64,000 bases of DNA, taken from Leptospira fletcheri (GTDB lineage Bacteria; Spirochaetota; Leptospiria; Leptospirales; Leptospiraceae). The position numbers and the translations under genes were made by a program. Below are positions 18,059 through 28,567 of the stretch, one piece after another. The DNA is taken from the NCBI RefSeq assembly GCF_004769195.1, contig NZ_RQET01000004.1:372001-436000 (forward strand). Reading direction: 5' to 3'. The notes below the pieces were generated by a model, which saw only the letters and a list, made by a program, of their open reading frames with translations, ran no database searches and was not told the origin of the DNA. How positions within the stretch are numbered: position 1 is the first letter of the stretch; each line of letters opens with the position of its first letter.

Positions 18059-18322
18059 ATGATGCGTAACTTAAAACGAATGATCGCTTTTTCTTTTTTG
18101 TTCGGTTCGATTCTTCTTACCGATTGCAACGCGTTAGTCAGTAATGAACAACTTTGCGGCAAAGATTTAAAGAATTATGATCATTGCCTTTCCATCTTGC
18201 TGCTTACGGATCCGGCTTGCGGACAAGGAATCGGCACTTGCACGATCGGCCATGTAGAGCTCGCTAAAAGTATCTGCGGAGATCGCATGAAACTCCAGGG
18301 CTGCAGGGCCCACAGAGATTAA
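18059..18322 (+). CDS. Small Cys-rich exported protein, probable lipoprotein
   Basis: The 87-residue product starts MMRNLKRMIAF and has a hydrophobic core ending in FGSILLTDC. LTDC would be an unusual but acceptable spirochaetal lipobox. The mature part has six further Cys residues in a regular layout (C34, C44, C55, C62, C74 and C82, counted roughly), suggesting three disulfides outside the cytoplasm. No family recognised. It stands alone between cysE and the convergent rlpA. Confidence 0.6.
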   Translation: MMRNLKRMIAFSFLFGSILLTDCNALVSNEQLCGKDLKNYDHCLSILLLTDPACGQGIGTCTIGHVELAKSICGDRMKLQGCRAHRD

Positions 18323-18351
18323 AAACTTTTCGGAAACGGATCAACGATACC

Positions 18352-18385
18352 AAAAAAGAAAAGCGACCTCTCTTCGAGATCGCTT
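18352..18385 (-). terminator. Intrinsic terminator of rlpA
   Basis: Read leftward, AAGCGATCTC, a short GAAG loop and an almost perfect complementary arm (one mismatch) are followed by a T-rich tail (TTTTCTTTTTT). It lies about 30 bases after the rlpA stop. Confidence 0.7.
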
Positions 18386-18415
18386 GATTCCGGCTCCGCG
18401 TTTGTCTAAAAAGAT

Positions 18416-19318
18416 TTATCTTAGGGGAATGAAACAATCCACTCCGTCTTCTTTCAGCTTGGTTTTCAGTTGAAGGGCTTTTCCCCGGTCCGAAAAATCT
18501 CCCATCTGAAGAACGAACATCCCTTCTCGCTCGAACAAATAAACTTTTTCGCCGTATTCCGCCGAAAGATTTTTTCGGTAGTTTTCCGCAAGCTGACTAT
18601 TTCTAAAAACTCCGACTTGGACGGTCTGACCTTTGGGAGCGCCTTTTACCAAAGTTGCGGGCGTAATCGCCTTTTTCGGGGTCAATTTTTCGGATTTGGT
18701 TTCGTTTAATAGAGCTTCTTCGTCTTCCACGTTCTCCAAATCTTCCGCTTCGTCTTTGCCACCTTTGCTGATTACTTTAAGTCCGACCTTTGCGATTCCT
18801 ACGTCCTTAAAGTCCAAGTTTTCTGCGGCCTTTTCCGAAAGATCCAGGATCCGATCTTTCGCGAAAGGCCCACGGTCATTCACTCGAACGGTTACTTCCT
18901 TATCGTTTTCCAGGTTCTTTACTTTAATGACGGATCCGAGCGGAAGGCTCGGGTGAGCAGCGGTCAATTTGGTTTTATCGAATAATTCTCCGCTCGCGGT
19001 GGGCTTTCCGTGAAATTTAGGTCCGTACCAGGATGAATATCCGATTTCGTCAAAATCTCCCTCGGTCGGTTTTTTCGCGGCTGGCAGAGTAGCTTTTACA
19101 GGTTTGTTATCCGAAAGTAGGTCGTCTAAACCTCTTTGCCGACTGGCCGAATTTTGCGCCAATGCCATATCCTTTTTGGATTCTTGGTCCATAGGCGAGA
19201 TTTCTTTTTCAAAGAAGATTTCCGACGGGTCGCCGGAAGCGCTGATGCTCCGTCTAGGTTCTACGGAAGCACAAGCCGTTATGGTGGTTAAAATTACGAT
19301 CGCGGAAAACCGTTTCAT
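18416..19318 (-). CDS. rlpA: RlpA-like septal/peptidoglycan lytic transglycosylase lipoprotein with SPOR domain
   Basis: The ATG at 19318 is preferred because GAGGA lies six bases upstream; the frame extends twelve codons further without such a site. The signal ends in TTITAC, a lipobox. A double-psi beta-barrel (residues about 80-170) carries GYSSWYGPKFHGKPTASGE, LTAAHPSLPLG and VRVNDRGPF; the His of AAH and the Asp of NDRG align with the catalytic pair shown for the Pseudomonas enzyme. The C-terminal 70 residues are a SPOR domain, which binds denuded glycan at division sites. The protein is 300 residues, with a flexible acidic linker between domains. Confidence 0.9.
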   Translation of the reverse strand: MKRFSAIVILTTITACASVEPRRSISASGDPSEIFFEKEISPMDQESKKDMALAQNSASRQRGLDDLLSDNKPVKATLPAAKKPTEGDFDEIGYSSWYGPKFHGKPTASGELFDKTKLTAAHPSLPLGSVIKVKNLENDKEVTVRVNDRGPFAKDRILDLSEKAAENLDFKDVGIAKVGLKVISKGGKDEAEDLENVEDEEALLNETKSEKLTPKKAITPATLVKGAPKGQTVQVGVFRNSQLAENYRKNLSAEYGEKVYLFEREGMFVLQMGDFSDRGKALQLKTKLKEDGVDCFIPLR

Positions 19319-19426
19319 TTTTGTCCTCAGTCGAGATTCTCTCCTTTTATTCATCGGAAGAATCCGGAAATCACCTAAAGACTTTTTCCGATTGCGTAAT
19401 TCCTTTCCGACGTCGATACTCCTGGT

Positions 19427-20335
19427 ATGGCCGAATCAGATTCTCGTAAAAAATTCAACGAGGCTCTTAGACTAGAAAAACAGGGCAAAATCTCCCAAGC
19501 CGCGAAATTATATGGGGAAATCGTCCAGTCAGAACCGGGTTTCCAAAAGGCTTATCTGAATCTTGGAGCCCTGTATTCCAAGTCCGGAGATTCCGAAAAC
19601 GCGATCCGGACATATCGAAGAGCTCTGGAAATCGGCAAGACTCCGGAGCTTTACTACAACATGGGAGTCGAACTCTATCGGTTGAACAGTCCGGAAGCCG
19701 CCATTCGGGCATTGAAAAATTCCTTGGAACTGAACAAGAGATATTTAAATTCCCATCTTTTACTCGCGTATTGCTATAAGCAGTTGGAGAAGCCCGAAAA
19801 ATCGGAGCTCTATCTAAAGAACGTTCTGAAAATCGAGCCCAAAAATAGGACCGCGCTCTCGGCCTTAGCTACGATTTATTTCGATACGGAAAAATGGGAC
19901 GAGGCTTTGGACGCTACCGAAAAGGCGCTCGCCGTGAATCCGAACGACCCTCGAATGGAAATCCTGTTAACGGAAATCCATGTAAAATTGGGGAACTACA
20001 AACAATCTTTCGAGACGTTAAAAAAAGTCACCGCAACGGCGCAGGGTTTTTCTAATTTTTCGGATTCGGTTCGAAGTTCTAAAAGGAATCCCAAACCGGA
20101 AGAGAAAATATTCTTCGAAAACCTGGAAACTCTAACCAAAAAGAAGCTAAACGATTTTAAAAATAAGTTGGTTCTTTCCAAAGAAAGTCCCGAAGATTTC
20201 GAGGCTCCGGAAGCTCAGGACGCGCTTGATCTTTCCCTTATGTATCTATTTCATGGAGATACCGAGCGCGCCTTAAAATATCTGTTGTATGCACAAAAAA
20301 ATTTGGAAGAGAATCCCGCTAAAGAGGTTCCTTAA
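19427..20335 (+). CDS. TPR-repeat protein
   Basis: The 302-residue protein has no signal peptide and at least five TPR units from residue 5 to about 190 (for example YLNLGALYSKSGDSENAIRTY, then LLLAYCYKQLEKPEKSELYL and ALATIYFDTEKWDEALDAT). The C-terminal 100 residues are charged and helical. TPR arrays mediate protein-protein contacts, so this is probably a cytoplasmic adaptor. Its 3' end overlaps the following TPR lipoprotein gene by 47 bases, so the two probably function together. Confidence 0.8.
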   Translation: MAESDSRKKFNEALRLEKQGKISQAAKLYGEIVQSEPGFQKAYLNLGALYSKSGDSENAIRTYRRALEIGKTPELYYNMGVELYRLNSPEAAIRALKNSLELNKRYLNSHLLLAYCYKQLEKPEKSELYLKNVLKIEPKNRTALSALATIYFDTEKWDEALDATEKALAVNPNDPRMEILLTEIHVKLGNYKQSFETLKKVTATAQGFSNFSDSVRSSKRNPKPEEKIFFENLETLTKKKLNDFKNKLVLSKESPEDFEAPEAQDALDLSLMYLFHGDTERALKYLLYAQKNLEENPAKEVP

Positions 20336-21314
20336 TCCGCTTCTCCGGATTTTGATCGCCCAACTCTTTTTGAGTGGTTGTGTTTATCCTATACGCTATG
20401 CGGAAACCTTGGAATCGGATCGCGGGTTTCTGTATCTTCCTTCCCAGAGATTTACGAAAGAGAAGATCGAGTCTATCGAAAGTCCTTGGGAAGCCAAGTC
20501 CCTCCGAGGAAAAGCGATCAGCACGGAGGACCACAACAACCTAGGGATCCTTTTAGCAAAAAGATCTCTTTTGGATGAGGCCGAGCAGGAATTCTTAGAG
20601 GCCCATAAGTCTTCGGCATCCGATCCGATTCCTATTTTGAATCTACTTAGACTGTATTTTTTAGTCGATGCGATTTCCGAGTCCAGAGCCCTGCTTTCGA
20701 ATTATCTAAAGCAGGCAAGTCCGGCGGAAAGGAATAAGATCGAAAAGATCCTGCTAGACAATCTGCGAGAGGAAGAACTGGTCATTTTCTGGGACTCGTT
20801 GTCTTCCATCCCGGGACAGGAAGTTCATTCCTGGAACGGTCTAGCCGATTATTTTTACAGAAAACAGGATTGGTCAAAGAGCTATTTTTATCTAGAGAAG
20901 ATTTTAGTCGTCAGTCCGTATCATAAAAACGCCAGAGGACTCATGCTGAAGATGGCGGATACGTTGGAAAAATGGGACGAGGCAATCGTGTTCGGTCAGA
21001 GTTTGATAGGGACAGCGGAGCGTGTGCCCGATCTAGAATATTATTTGGCTCACGCGTACTCGGAAAAAAAAAGATACGACGAGGCCTTGGAATGGATCCG
21101 GAAAGTTCCCGAGTCCGATCGCGGCAATCTACGTTTCTTGAATCTCTGGAGAACTTGCCTTCTTTCCAGGAATCCCCGAGCGGACCTTACTCCCTTGGTA
21201 CCTTATTTCAGAAGATTGAAAGCCCAAGGTTTGGAAATCTCGGAAGAGGATTTTCTACCTACGACCGTACCGGAAGGAAGAGAAGCCGCCGAAAGAAATA
21301 TACTCGGTCGTTAA
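20289..21314 (+). CDS. Probable TPR-containing lipoprotein
   Basis: The 341-residue product begins MHKKIWKRIPLKRFLNPLLRILIAQLFLSGC, a long charged signal peptide with lipobox LSGC, so the mature protein would be membrane-anchored outside the cytoplasm. Degenerate TPR helices follow (NNLGILLAKRSLLDEAEQEF, LADYFYRKQDWSKSYFYL, LAHAYSEKKRYDEALEWI). The start lies 47 bases inside the preceding TPR gene. I kept it because the signal peptide is only complete from this codon. The stop is directly adjacent to the convergent folP stop. Confidence 0.75.
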   Translation: MHKKIWKRIPLKRFLNPLLRILIAQLFLSGCVYPIRYAETLESDRGFLYLPSQRFTKEKIESIESPWEAKSLRGKAISTEDHNNLGILLAKRSLLDEAEQEFLEAHKSSASDPIPILNLLRLYFLVDAISESRALLSNYLKQASPAERNKIEKILLDNLREEELVIFWDSLSSIPGQEVHSWNGLADYFYRKQDWSKSYFYLEKILVVSPYHKNARGLMLKMADTLEKWDEAIVFGQSLIGTAERVPDLEYYLAHAYSEKKRYDEALEWIRKVPESDRGNLRFLNLWRTCLLSRNPRADLTPLVPYFRRLKAQGLEISEEDFLPTTVPEGREAAERNILGR

Positions 21315-22178
21315 TCAGGAATCCTCTCCGTTTGAAAGTTTCCACGTTCGAATCGCTTGCAAAAGTTTAGAGGGCGAATGCGTCCGGATCATAGGAACGT
21401 TCCGTAACCATAAGGAAAGTTCGCAGATCGCCGTGGGAATATCCCGCTCTTCGACCGGAATCCCACCTAAAGCGTTACCGAGAAATGACTTTCGAGTCAC
21501 GGATACCATTAAACCGGGAAATTCGCTCAAAAGTTCCGTTACGGAAGAAAGCACCGAAAAACTGACCATCGGATCCGGACTTAAAAAAAACCCCATTCCG
21601 GGATCGTACACGATCCGTTCCGGAGCAACATCCCATCCCTCCAAAGTCTTCTTCCTCTCCCGGAAAAAAGAGACGATCTCCCGCAGTACCGTGTCCCGAC
21701 TCAAAGGAGAATCCTGCTTCGCTTTGTCTCCATGATTATGCGAATACATAACGACGTATTTCGTTCGGGAAGAAGGAAATTTCCTGAGAATCTCTCCGCT
21801 CTCCGCGTCCGTAAAGGCCCGAATATTATTTATAAAATCGACTCCCGCTTGCAGAGCTTTTTCGATCACGTAAGGCTTGAATGTATCGACGGAGACGGTT
21901 ATCTTCCGATTTTTAAGTTCCAGGATGATCTCCTTCATCCTCTCCCATTCCGTTTCCGGTTCCACCCAACCTGCTTCCACATTCGAGGATTGAGCTCCGA
22001 TATCGACGACGTCCGCCCCTTCTTGTACCAAGGACAGAGCTTTTTGAAAGGCAAGGTCAGGATCAAGATACCTTCCTCCGTCGGAGAAAGAATCGGAAGT
22101 GATATTCAAAACCCCGAAAATCTGGGGCTTAGGGGGAAATCGCATCCCGATTCTCGGGTTCATCGCGTCAGTTTCCAT
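21315..22178 (-). CDS. folP: Divergent dihydropteroate synthase
   Basis: The 287-residue protein joins p-aminobenzoate to the pterin in folate synthesis. The start METDAMN follows AAAGGATCAAT. TIM-barrel landmarks of the family are recognisable: GVLNITSDSFSDGG (loop 1), SVDTFKP, FINNIRA, VYDPGMGF, SVTRKSFLG and the final IRTHSPSK with the Arg/His pair. The normally strict loop-2 motif E-S-T-R-P-G reads Q-S-S-N-V-E (residues 63-68). That loop contacts p-aminobenzoate and sulfonamides, so substrate or drug binding may differ. A dihydropteroate-synthase-like protein with another role cannot be excluded. Confidence 0.82.
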   Translation of the reverse strand: METDAMNPRIGMRFPPKPQIFGVLNITSDSFSDGGRYLDPDLAFQKALSLVQEGADVVDIGAQSSNVEAGWVEPETEWERMKEIILELKNRKITVSVDTFKPYVIEKALQAGVDFINNIRAFTDAESGEILRKFPSSRTKYVVMYSHNHGDKAKQDSPLSRDTVLREIVSFFRERKKTLEGWDVAPERIVYDPGMGFFLSPDPMVSFSVLSSVTELLSEFPGLMVSVTRKSFLGNALGGIPVEERDIPTAICELSLWLRNVPMIRTHSPSKLLQAIRTWKLSNGEDS

Positions 22179-22261
22179 ATTGATCCTTTGCGGTTTCCTT
22201 CCGATACTAGAGGAATCAGGGGGAAAATCCAGGGATTTTCCGATTAGCGAGAATAAACAGT

Positions 22262-24349
22262 ATGTCATTTTACAATCGAAACAGCTTCCCGAATCTCCGC
22301 TCGCTAAAGGCCTTCCTTCTTTCCACTTGTATTCTAATCGGATCCGGCCTCCCTTTTTACGGAGATCGATCGGCTCAGCCTCTGCCTTCCTTGGCGGAAC
22401 GTTTTTTCGGACCTCCTTTAAATACCCAGAACGACGAATACAATCCGGTGATCAGTCCCGATGGTCGTTACCTGATCTTCCAATCGAATCGACCGGGCGG
22501 AGAGGGAGAAATGGATTTATGGCTTTCCGAAAACGCGAATTACAAAAGTCGCGACGGAGAAACCGATTGGCGAAAACCGGTGAATTTGAACCAGGACATC
22601 TGGGAAAAAAACAAAAAGGAACTCCCCGCAGGAGAGCGACCGGCCAAACTTCTGAATACGGACCGATTCGAAGGAGGAATATCCATCCGTTTCGACGATC
22701 TCGGGAATCCGGCAGAAATTTTCTTCACTTCGATAAGAAACGAAAAAGCGGATCGATCCGGTTTTGATGCATTAAATATTTATTATACAAAAAAGGACGA
22801 TAAAACGAAACTCTGGACCGATCCGGTCCCCGTTCCCGAAATCAATTCGAACTTCAATGATAAGATGCCCGCAATCTCTCCCGACGGAAGATTTCTTGTT
22901 TTTTCCTCGGACAGACCCGGAGGATTCGGGGATTACGATCTTTGGATTTCCTACCGAAACCTTTCCGACGGCTCCTGGTCTTCTCCCATAAATATGGGAG
23001 ATTCCGTAAATTCAAAATCGGGAGAAATACTTCCCTATATTCATCCGGACGGAGAGCAGCTCTACTTTTCCACGAATCGAGAAAATGAGCGAAAGAAGTT
23101 TTCGTTGTTTCGGGTCTTTTTGAATCTTCCCGAGAACTCGGATACGGAAGACGAGGAAGATAAAACCGCTATTTCCAAAACCAGTCTACCTTTTCCGACT
23201 CCGGATTCCAAGACTCTGGAAAAACTTCCTCATCCTTTCAATCTGGATCCGGCAGAAGGAATCGATTCGGAAGGAATTTCATTCGATAGAGAAGGAATCT
23301 GGGCGTACATTTCCTCGAATCGAAACGGAGGACAGGGGCAGTACGATATCTATCGCTTCCAAGTGCCCGAATCCTTAAGGAATTCCTATGATGTTTCCTT
23401 TTCCGGATTGGTCTTGGACGGTTCCGAACAAACTATGATCGGCCTGGATTCGACCATAAAGATCTTCGATTCCGTAGGCCCGGGTAGGACGATCACATCC
23501 AAGCGCATAGGGGGAGATTTATCCAAAGGAAATCCTTCTAACTTCAAAACCGTTCTAAAAACAGGCCGCGTCTACAAAGTCGAAATTTCTTCTCCCGGTT
23601 TTTATCCGACGGAAGACCGTTTGGATCTGAGAGGGAATATCGAAAGAGGGAAGAAAATCTATAAAACGTATATTCTTCTCCCTATCCGGGAAGAGGACAA
23701 AGCGAAACCGGAGCAAACTTCCGTAGAAGAGGGCAAAAAATTCCGTGGAATGAAAGTGTCCGTCGTAGACGCGGTTACGAAAGAGCCTATCCCTGGAGCA
23801 AGCGCTACATTATTTACGCCTAAAAATCGGCAAGGGGAGACCCTAAAACGCGATTCCGAAGAAAAATATTTCCAAATACAAAATATTCCTGACACAGATT
23901 TCGAAATATTTGCAAAAGCTGAGAAATATATTTCAGAAAGCGTTAATGTTCTCAAGAAGGACGCGAAAGACGGGTCAATAATTTCTATCACGCTGAAAAA
24001 AGAAGCGGACATACCTGTTGTTCTAGGACTGAAACTCTATTTCGAATTTAATAAAACGAATCTGACCGAGGAACACAAAAGGCAGTTAGACACCATTGTC
24101 GATTACCTGAAGAAGAATCCGTCGGATAAGATAGAGATCGGAGGCCATACCGACAATATCGCCTCCAAAGAATACAACACTCGATTGAGTGCAAAAAGAG
24201 CGCGAAACGTCTACGATTACATCCGAAGTAAAGGAACCCCGGGAGTTCAACTAAAAACAAGAGCTTACTGGTATTCCAGACCCGAAGAAAACAACTCTAC
24301 CGAACAAGGTAGAGCCAAAAACAGGAGAGTAGATTTTCGCAAACTCTAA
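22262..24349 (+). CDS. OmpA-family outer-membrane protein with PD40 (TolB-like) beta-propeller repeats
   Basis: The 695-residue product has an N-terminal export signal (FLLSTCILIGSGLPFYG). Residues about 55-370 contain PD40-type blades of the form NPVISPDGRYLIFQSNRPGG, repeated with MPAISPDGRFLVFSSDRPGG and GILPYIHPDGEQLYFSTN-like variants. A middle region (about 385-570) resembles carboxypeptidase-regulatory-like folds (VSVVDAVTKEPIPGASATLF). The last 115 residues are an OmpA peptidoglycan-binding domain with LYFEFNKTNL and GGHTDNIASKEYNTRLSAKRA, including the Asp and Arg that bind diaminopimelate. It would tether the outer membrane to the cell wall. It is followed 12 bases later by the DUF1577-like gene. 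Confidence 0.88.
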   Translation: MSFYNRNSFPNLRSLKAFLLSTCILIGSGLPFYGDRSAQPLPSLAERFFGPPLNTQNDEYNPVISPDGRYLIFQSNRPGGEGEMDLWLSENANYKSRDGETDWRKPVNLNQDIWEKNKKELPAGERPAKLLNTDRFEGGISIRFDDLGNPAEIFFTSIRNEKADRSGFDALNIYYTKKDDKTKLWTDPVPVPEINSNFNDKMPAISPDGRFLVFSSDRPGGFGDYDLWISYRNLSDGSWSSPINMGDSVNSKSGEILPYIHPDGEQLYFSTNRENERKKFSLFRVFLNLPENSDTEDEEDKTAISKTSLPFPTPDSKTLEKLPHPFNLDPAEGIDSEGISFDREGIWAYISSNRNGGQGQYDIYRFQVPESLRNSYDVSFSGLVLDGSEQTMIGLDSTIKIFDSVGPGRTITSKRIGGDLSKGNPSNFKTVLKTGRVYKVEISSPGFYPTEDRLDLRGNIERGKKIYKTYILLPIREEDKAKPEQTSVEEGKKFRGMKVSVVDAVTKEPIPGASATLFTPKNRQGETLKRDSEEKYFQIQNIPDTDFEIFAKAEKYISESVNVLKKDAKDGSIISITLKKEADIPVVLGLKLYFEFNKTNLTEEHKRQLDTIVDYLKKNPSDKIEIGGHTDNIASKEYNTRLSAKRARNVYDYIRSKGTPGVQLKTRAYWYSRPEENNSTEQGRAKNRRVDFRKL

Positions 24350-24361
24350 GGAGCGGCGCAG

Positions 24362-25516
24362 ATGGAAGTCGAATATCGATCCTTCCTTCAATCCCCACGC
24401 GTTTGGGATAAAATCACTGACCCTACGAAAGTGGGATACATATTAAAGGAATACGTCCATAACAACGGAATTTTCCTTAAGGAAAATCCTTTAAAACAGG
24501 AATTACAGATCCTGAAAAATTCCGAAGACGGGAAGATACACATACGTATAGATCCAAACCAAGTAAACAAGGAAAACGAAATCACCGTCTATAAAACCTT
24601 AAGCAAGCATATGGAAATCGGCTTCCGTGTGGAACGCGTCGATGACGAAAACGGAATCGCAATCTGCATCCCGGAATACGTCAAAATCGCGAAAGAGGGA
24701 AGAATCACGACTCGAATCGAAGGATTGGCGGGAAAAGTCGTCGCTCACAGATTTCATATCCAAAAAAAAGAGCAGGATTCGACCAAAATACTAGGAACTT
24801 CAGGACAAATTCTTCTTACCGACTTGCACCGAAACTTGTTGTCCGAGTATCAAAATTCAAGGTTGATATTTCCGAATAGCAAAGACCTAACCCCTGAACA
24901 GGATCTGATAAAACGGACCGGGAAAGCGATCTTCGTATCCGACGCTTTCACGTTGGAGCAACCCTCCCTAAATACGCTTACGGATTTCGAAGTGATGGAT
25001 TTGAGAACCGAGTTGGAAGAGGAAATGATCTTGGAAGATCGAATAAAATTCTTCCGCATGGGCAAGATCAAATCTTTCGTAATCGTGCCTTTATTTTATC
25101 GGGATGCAATGGGGGCCAAACTCTTGGCCTTGGGATATTCCGAATCCAAGGACGGAGCTCTAGAACCGGAAATTCTGAAGAAATACAAAGAGCTCGAAGT
25201 CGTTTTCAACGGTAGAATCGAGGATTCCAATACCCTAGATCTGGACGTTCGACAAAACGTCGTAAACGCCTCCGAAGGCGGGATCTTACTGGAAATCACC
25301 GAATCTCAGCTGGTCGAATCGTTTTTGCACAAACCTTTCTTCACGGCGGACTTAACGTTTAAAATGCAAGCCCCTTTAAGATTCGCGTTTAAAATCCGAC
25401 ATATTTCTCAATTAGGTGAAATTTATCTCGTCGGTGCAGAAATAGTTGGCTCCAATGATGCTAAGGCGAATATGACTCTATTAAAGAAGAATCTAAGCTT
25501 CGTTAAGAGCCTTTAA
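24362..25516 (+). CDS. DUF1577-like protein, possibly with a PilZ-type C-terminal domain
   Basis: The 384-residue soluble protein matches my recollection of DUF1577, a family described mainly from Leptospira, but I could not search. It starts nine bases after AAGGAG. The C-terminal third ([19 protein letters not shown], then [21 protein letters not shown]) has the beta-barrel rhythm of PilZ-like domains, which bind cyclic-di-GMP. The strict RxxxR and D/NxSxxG motifs are not both present, so nucleotide binding is uncertain. The first half also has a PilZ-like look ([17 protein letters not shown]). It lies between the OmpA-family gene and hisS in one rightward run. Confidence 0.65.
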   Translation: MEVEYRSFLQSPRVWDKITDPTKVGYILKEYVHNNGIFLKENPLKQELQILKNSEDGKIHIRIDPNQVNKENEITVYKTLSKHMEIGFRVERVDDENGIAICIPEYVKIAKEGRITTRIEGLAGKVVAHRFHIQKKEQDSTKILGTSGQILLTDLHRNLLSEYQNSRLIFPNSKDLTPEQDLIKRTGKAIFVSDAFTLEQPSLNTLTDFEVMDLRTELEEEMILEDRIKFFRMGKIKSFVIVPLFYRDAMGAKLLALGYSESKDGALEPEILKKYKELEVVFNGRIEDSNTLDLDVRQNVVNASEGGILLEITESQLVESFLHKPFFTADLTFKMQAPLRFAFKIRHISQLGEIYLVGAEIVGSNDAKANMTLLKKNLSFVKSL

Positions 25517-25521
25517 GCGCA

Positions 25522-26833
<1,312 letters not shown>

Positions 26834-26841
<8 letters not shown>

Positions 26842-27406
26842 AGAAGCATTGAAGATAAAAAGTCTTTTAGGAAGGGCCGATTACGCCGTGGCCCTTTTCA
26901 TCCGAGAAAAAATTCACGGACCCCGTTTGAATCGGATCCTATCCAGAATCAATAGAGGGGAAATGATGATCCTCATCATAATTCCTTATCTCGCTTACGC
27001 GGCTTGGAAAAACATTCTTCCTTATCCTTGGTGGATCGTTTTGCCATATACCGGGATCGTGTCTTATGCGAACGATAGGTTTGTTCTATTCCTGAAAAAG
27101 GCGATCGCGAGAAAAAGGCCTTTGATCACGGTAGCGGGAAAAGTGGACGGAAATCCAGATATGAAGCACTCTTTCCCTTCGGCCCATGCTTCGAATTCCA
27201 TGACCGCGTGTTTGCTTCTCGTTTTTCTATTCGGTTTTCCCGAGTGGTTCTTGGTGCTCAGCCTGATGGCAGGGATAGGTCGTCTCCTATCCCTGCATCA
27301 CTTTCCGAGCGATGTGCTAGGGGGCTGGTTAATTGGAAGCGGATTCGGACTTTTGGGTCTTCTTCTTGGCAGGAGTTTTCTTTTCTTCCTTACCGGTGGA
27401 GCCTAA
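26834..27406 (+). CDS. PAP2 family membrane phosphatase
   Basis: The 190-residue membrane protein starts at TTG 26834 with AAGGA nine bases upstream, inside the end of hisS. All three PAP2 phosphatase motifs are visible: KKAIARKRP (K-x6-RP), SFPSAHAS (PSGH-type) and [16 protein letters not shown] (SR-x5-H-x3-D type, with Gly in place of Ser). Likely substrates are phosphatidic acid, undecaprenyl pyrophosphate or another lipid phosphate at the outer face of the inner membrane. The final 78 bases are also coding on the opposite strand for the end of the transhydrogenase gene. Confidence 0.88.
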
Positions 27407-28522
27407 AGCCGCTAGAGTAAGCTTATGGCGGATCTCTCCGCTATGAGTCACGGTGGTAGAAGACAGAATTTCGTCGGAAAGATCGAGATTGATTTTCTTC
27501 TCTTTCAACAATAGTTTCAGAAAGTTCAGGACGTTCTTAGCGAACATTCTGGACGCATCGCCTGGCAACGATCCAGGTAAATTCAAATGTCCGATTACCG
27601 AGACTCCGTTTTTAGTGAGGATGGTTTTTCCGTGCTGGGTGTATTCGCAGTTTCCACCCATGCTGGAAGCAAGATCGACCACTACGGAACCGGATTTCAT
27701 TTTATCCACGATCTTTTTAGTGATGAGAATCGGGGCTTTTTTTCCGGGAATCAAAGCGGTAGTAACGATCGCGTCCGCTTTTCCGGCAAACTTATCAATC
27801 GCTTCCTGCTGTTTCTTCTTATATTCTTCGGTTTGCTCTACGGCATAACCTCCCGCTTCCGCGGAATGGCGAGCGCCTTCGACTTCCACAAATTTCGCTC
27901 CGAGAGACTGAACTTGCTCCTTCACCTCCGGGCGTGTGTCGAAAACGTCAACGACCGCTCCCAATCGGCGAGAAGTAGCGATTGCCTGCAAGCCGGCAAC
28001 TCCAGCTCCGATAATCAATACGGACGCAGGAGTAATCGTACCGGCTGCGGTGGTCAACATCGGAAAGAAACGGGTAAGATGTGTCGCTGCAAGCAGGACC
28101 GCCTTGTATCCCGCCACGGTTGCTTGGGAAGACAGAACGTCCATAGATTGAGCTCTGGTGATCCTTGCGATCGCATCCAAACTGATAACGGTCACTTGTT
28201 GAGCGGATAATTTCTTAATCGTTTGAGCGTTCATCGCCGGCTGAAACATCCCGAGATAGATGCCGCCTTTCTTGATTTTGGAAAGCGTAGAGGAATCCGC
28301 CAAATGTATACTAGTTACTATGTCGGATTTTTTTAGGATATCTTGGCGGGTGACGATGGTAGCTCCCGCTTTCTTATAATCCTCATCCGAGAAATAAGAA
28401 GACTCTCCGGCACTTTTTTCTACCAGTACGGAAGCTCCGATTTTTTTGAGTGCGTCGACGACGTCGGGAGTGATCGCTACCCGGGTTTCTTCCTTCGCCT
28501 CTTTTAATACTCCGATGTTCAT
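27329..28522 (-). CDS. pntA: NAD(P) transhydrogenase alpha subunit, part 1 (NAD-binding)
   Basis: The 397-residue protein has the NAD(H)-binding domain I of proton-translocating transhydrogenase: EETRVAITPDVV at the start, RAQSMDVLSSQATVAGYKA, and the Rossmann motif VLIIGAGVAGLQAIATSRRLGA. It ends in a Lys/Ser tail ([11 protein letters not shown]) with no membrane domain, so this is the split-alpha arrangement (PntAA). The partner PntAB and PntB genes are not in the window, which is unusual since they usually follow directly. The stop lies 78 bases inside the convergent PAP2 gene. Alanine dehydrogenase was considered, but the RAQSMDVLSSQ motif favours PntA. Confidence 0.88.
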   Translation of the reverse strand: MNIGVLKEAKEETRVAITPDVVDALKKIGASVLVEKSAGESSYFSDEDYKKAGATIVTRQDILKKSDIVTSIHLADSSTLSKIKKGGIYLGMFQPAMNAQTIKKLSAQQVTVISLDAIARITRAQSMDVLSSQATVAGYKAVLLAATHLTRFFPMLTTAAGTITPASVLIIGAGVAGLQAIATSRRLGAVVDVFDTRPEVKEQVQSLGAKFVEVEGARHSAEAGGYAVEQTEEYKKKQQEAIDKFAGKADAIVTTALIPGKKAPILITKKIVDKMKSGSVVVDLASSMGGNCEYTQHGKTILTKNGVSVIGHLNLPGSLPGDASRMFAKNVLNFLKLLLKEKKINLDLSDEILSSTTVTHSGEIRHKLTLAALGSTGKEEKKTPAKKKTQKSESASN

Positions 28523-28567
28523 ACAGCCTGCTCGAAAATAAAGTTTTTCGGTTCGATCCCCGAAAAT

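Noticed and set aside
21732..22247. 171-codon open frame antisense to folP
   Set aside because: No family resemblance, and it covers the well-supported N-terminal half of folP.
22099..22767. 222-codon rightward frame overlapping the OmpA-family gene start
   Set aside because: Arg-rich shadow of the adjacent frame; the OmpA-family frame has the signal peptide and PD40 repeats.
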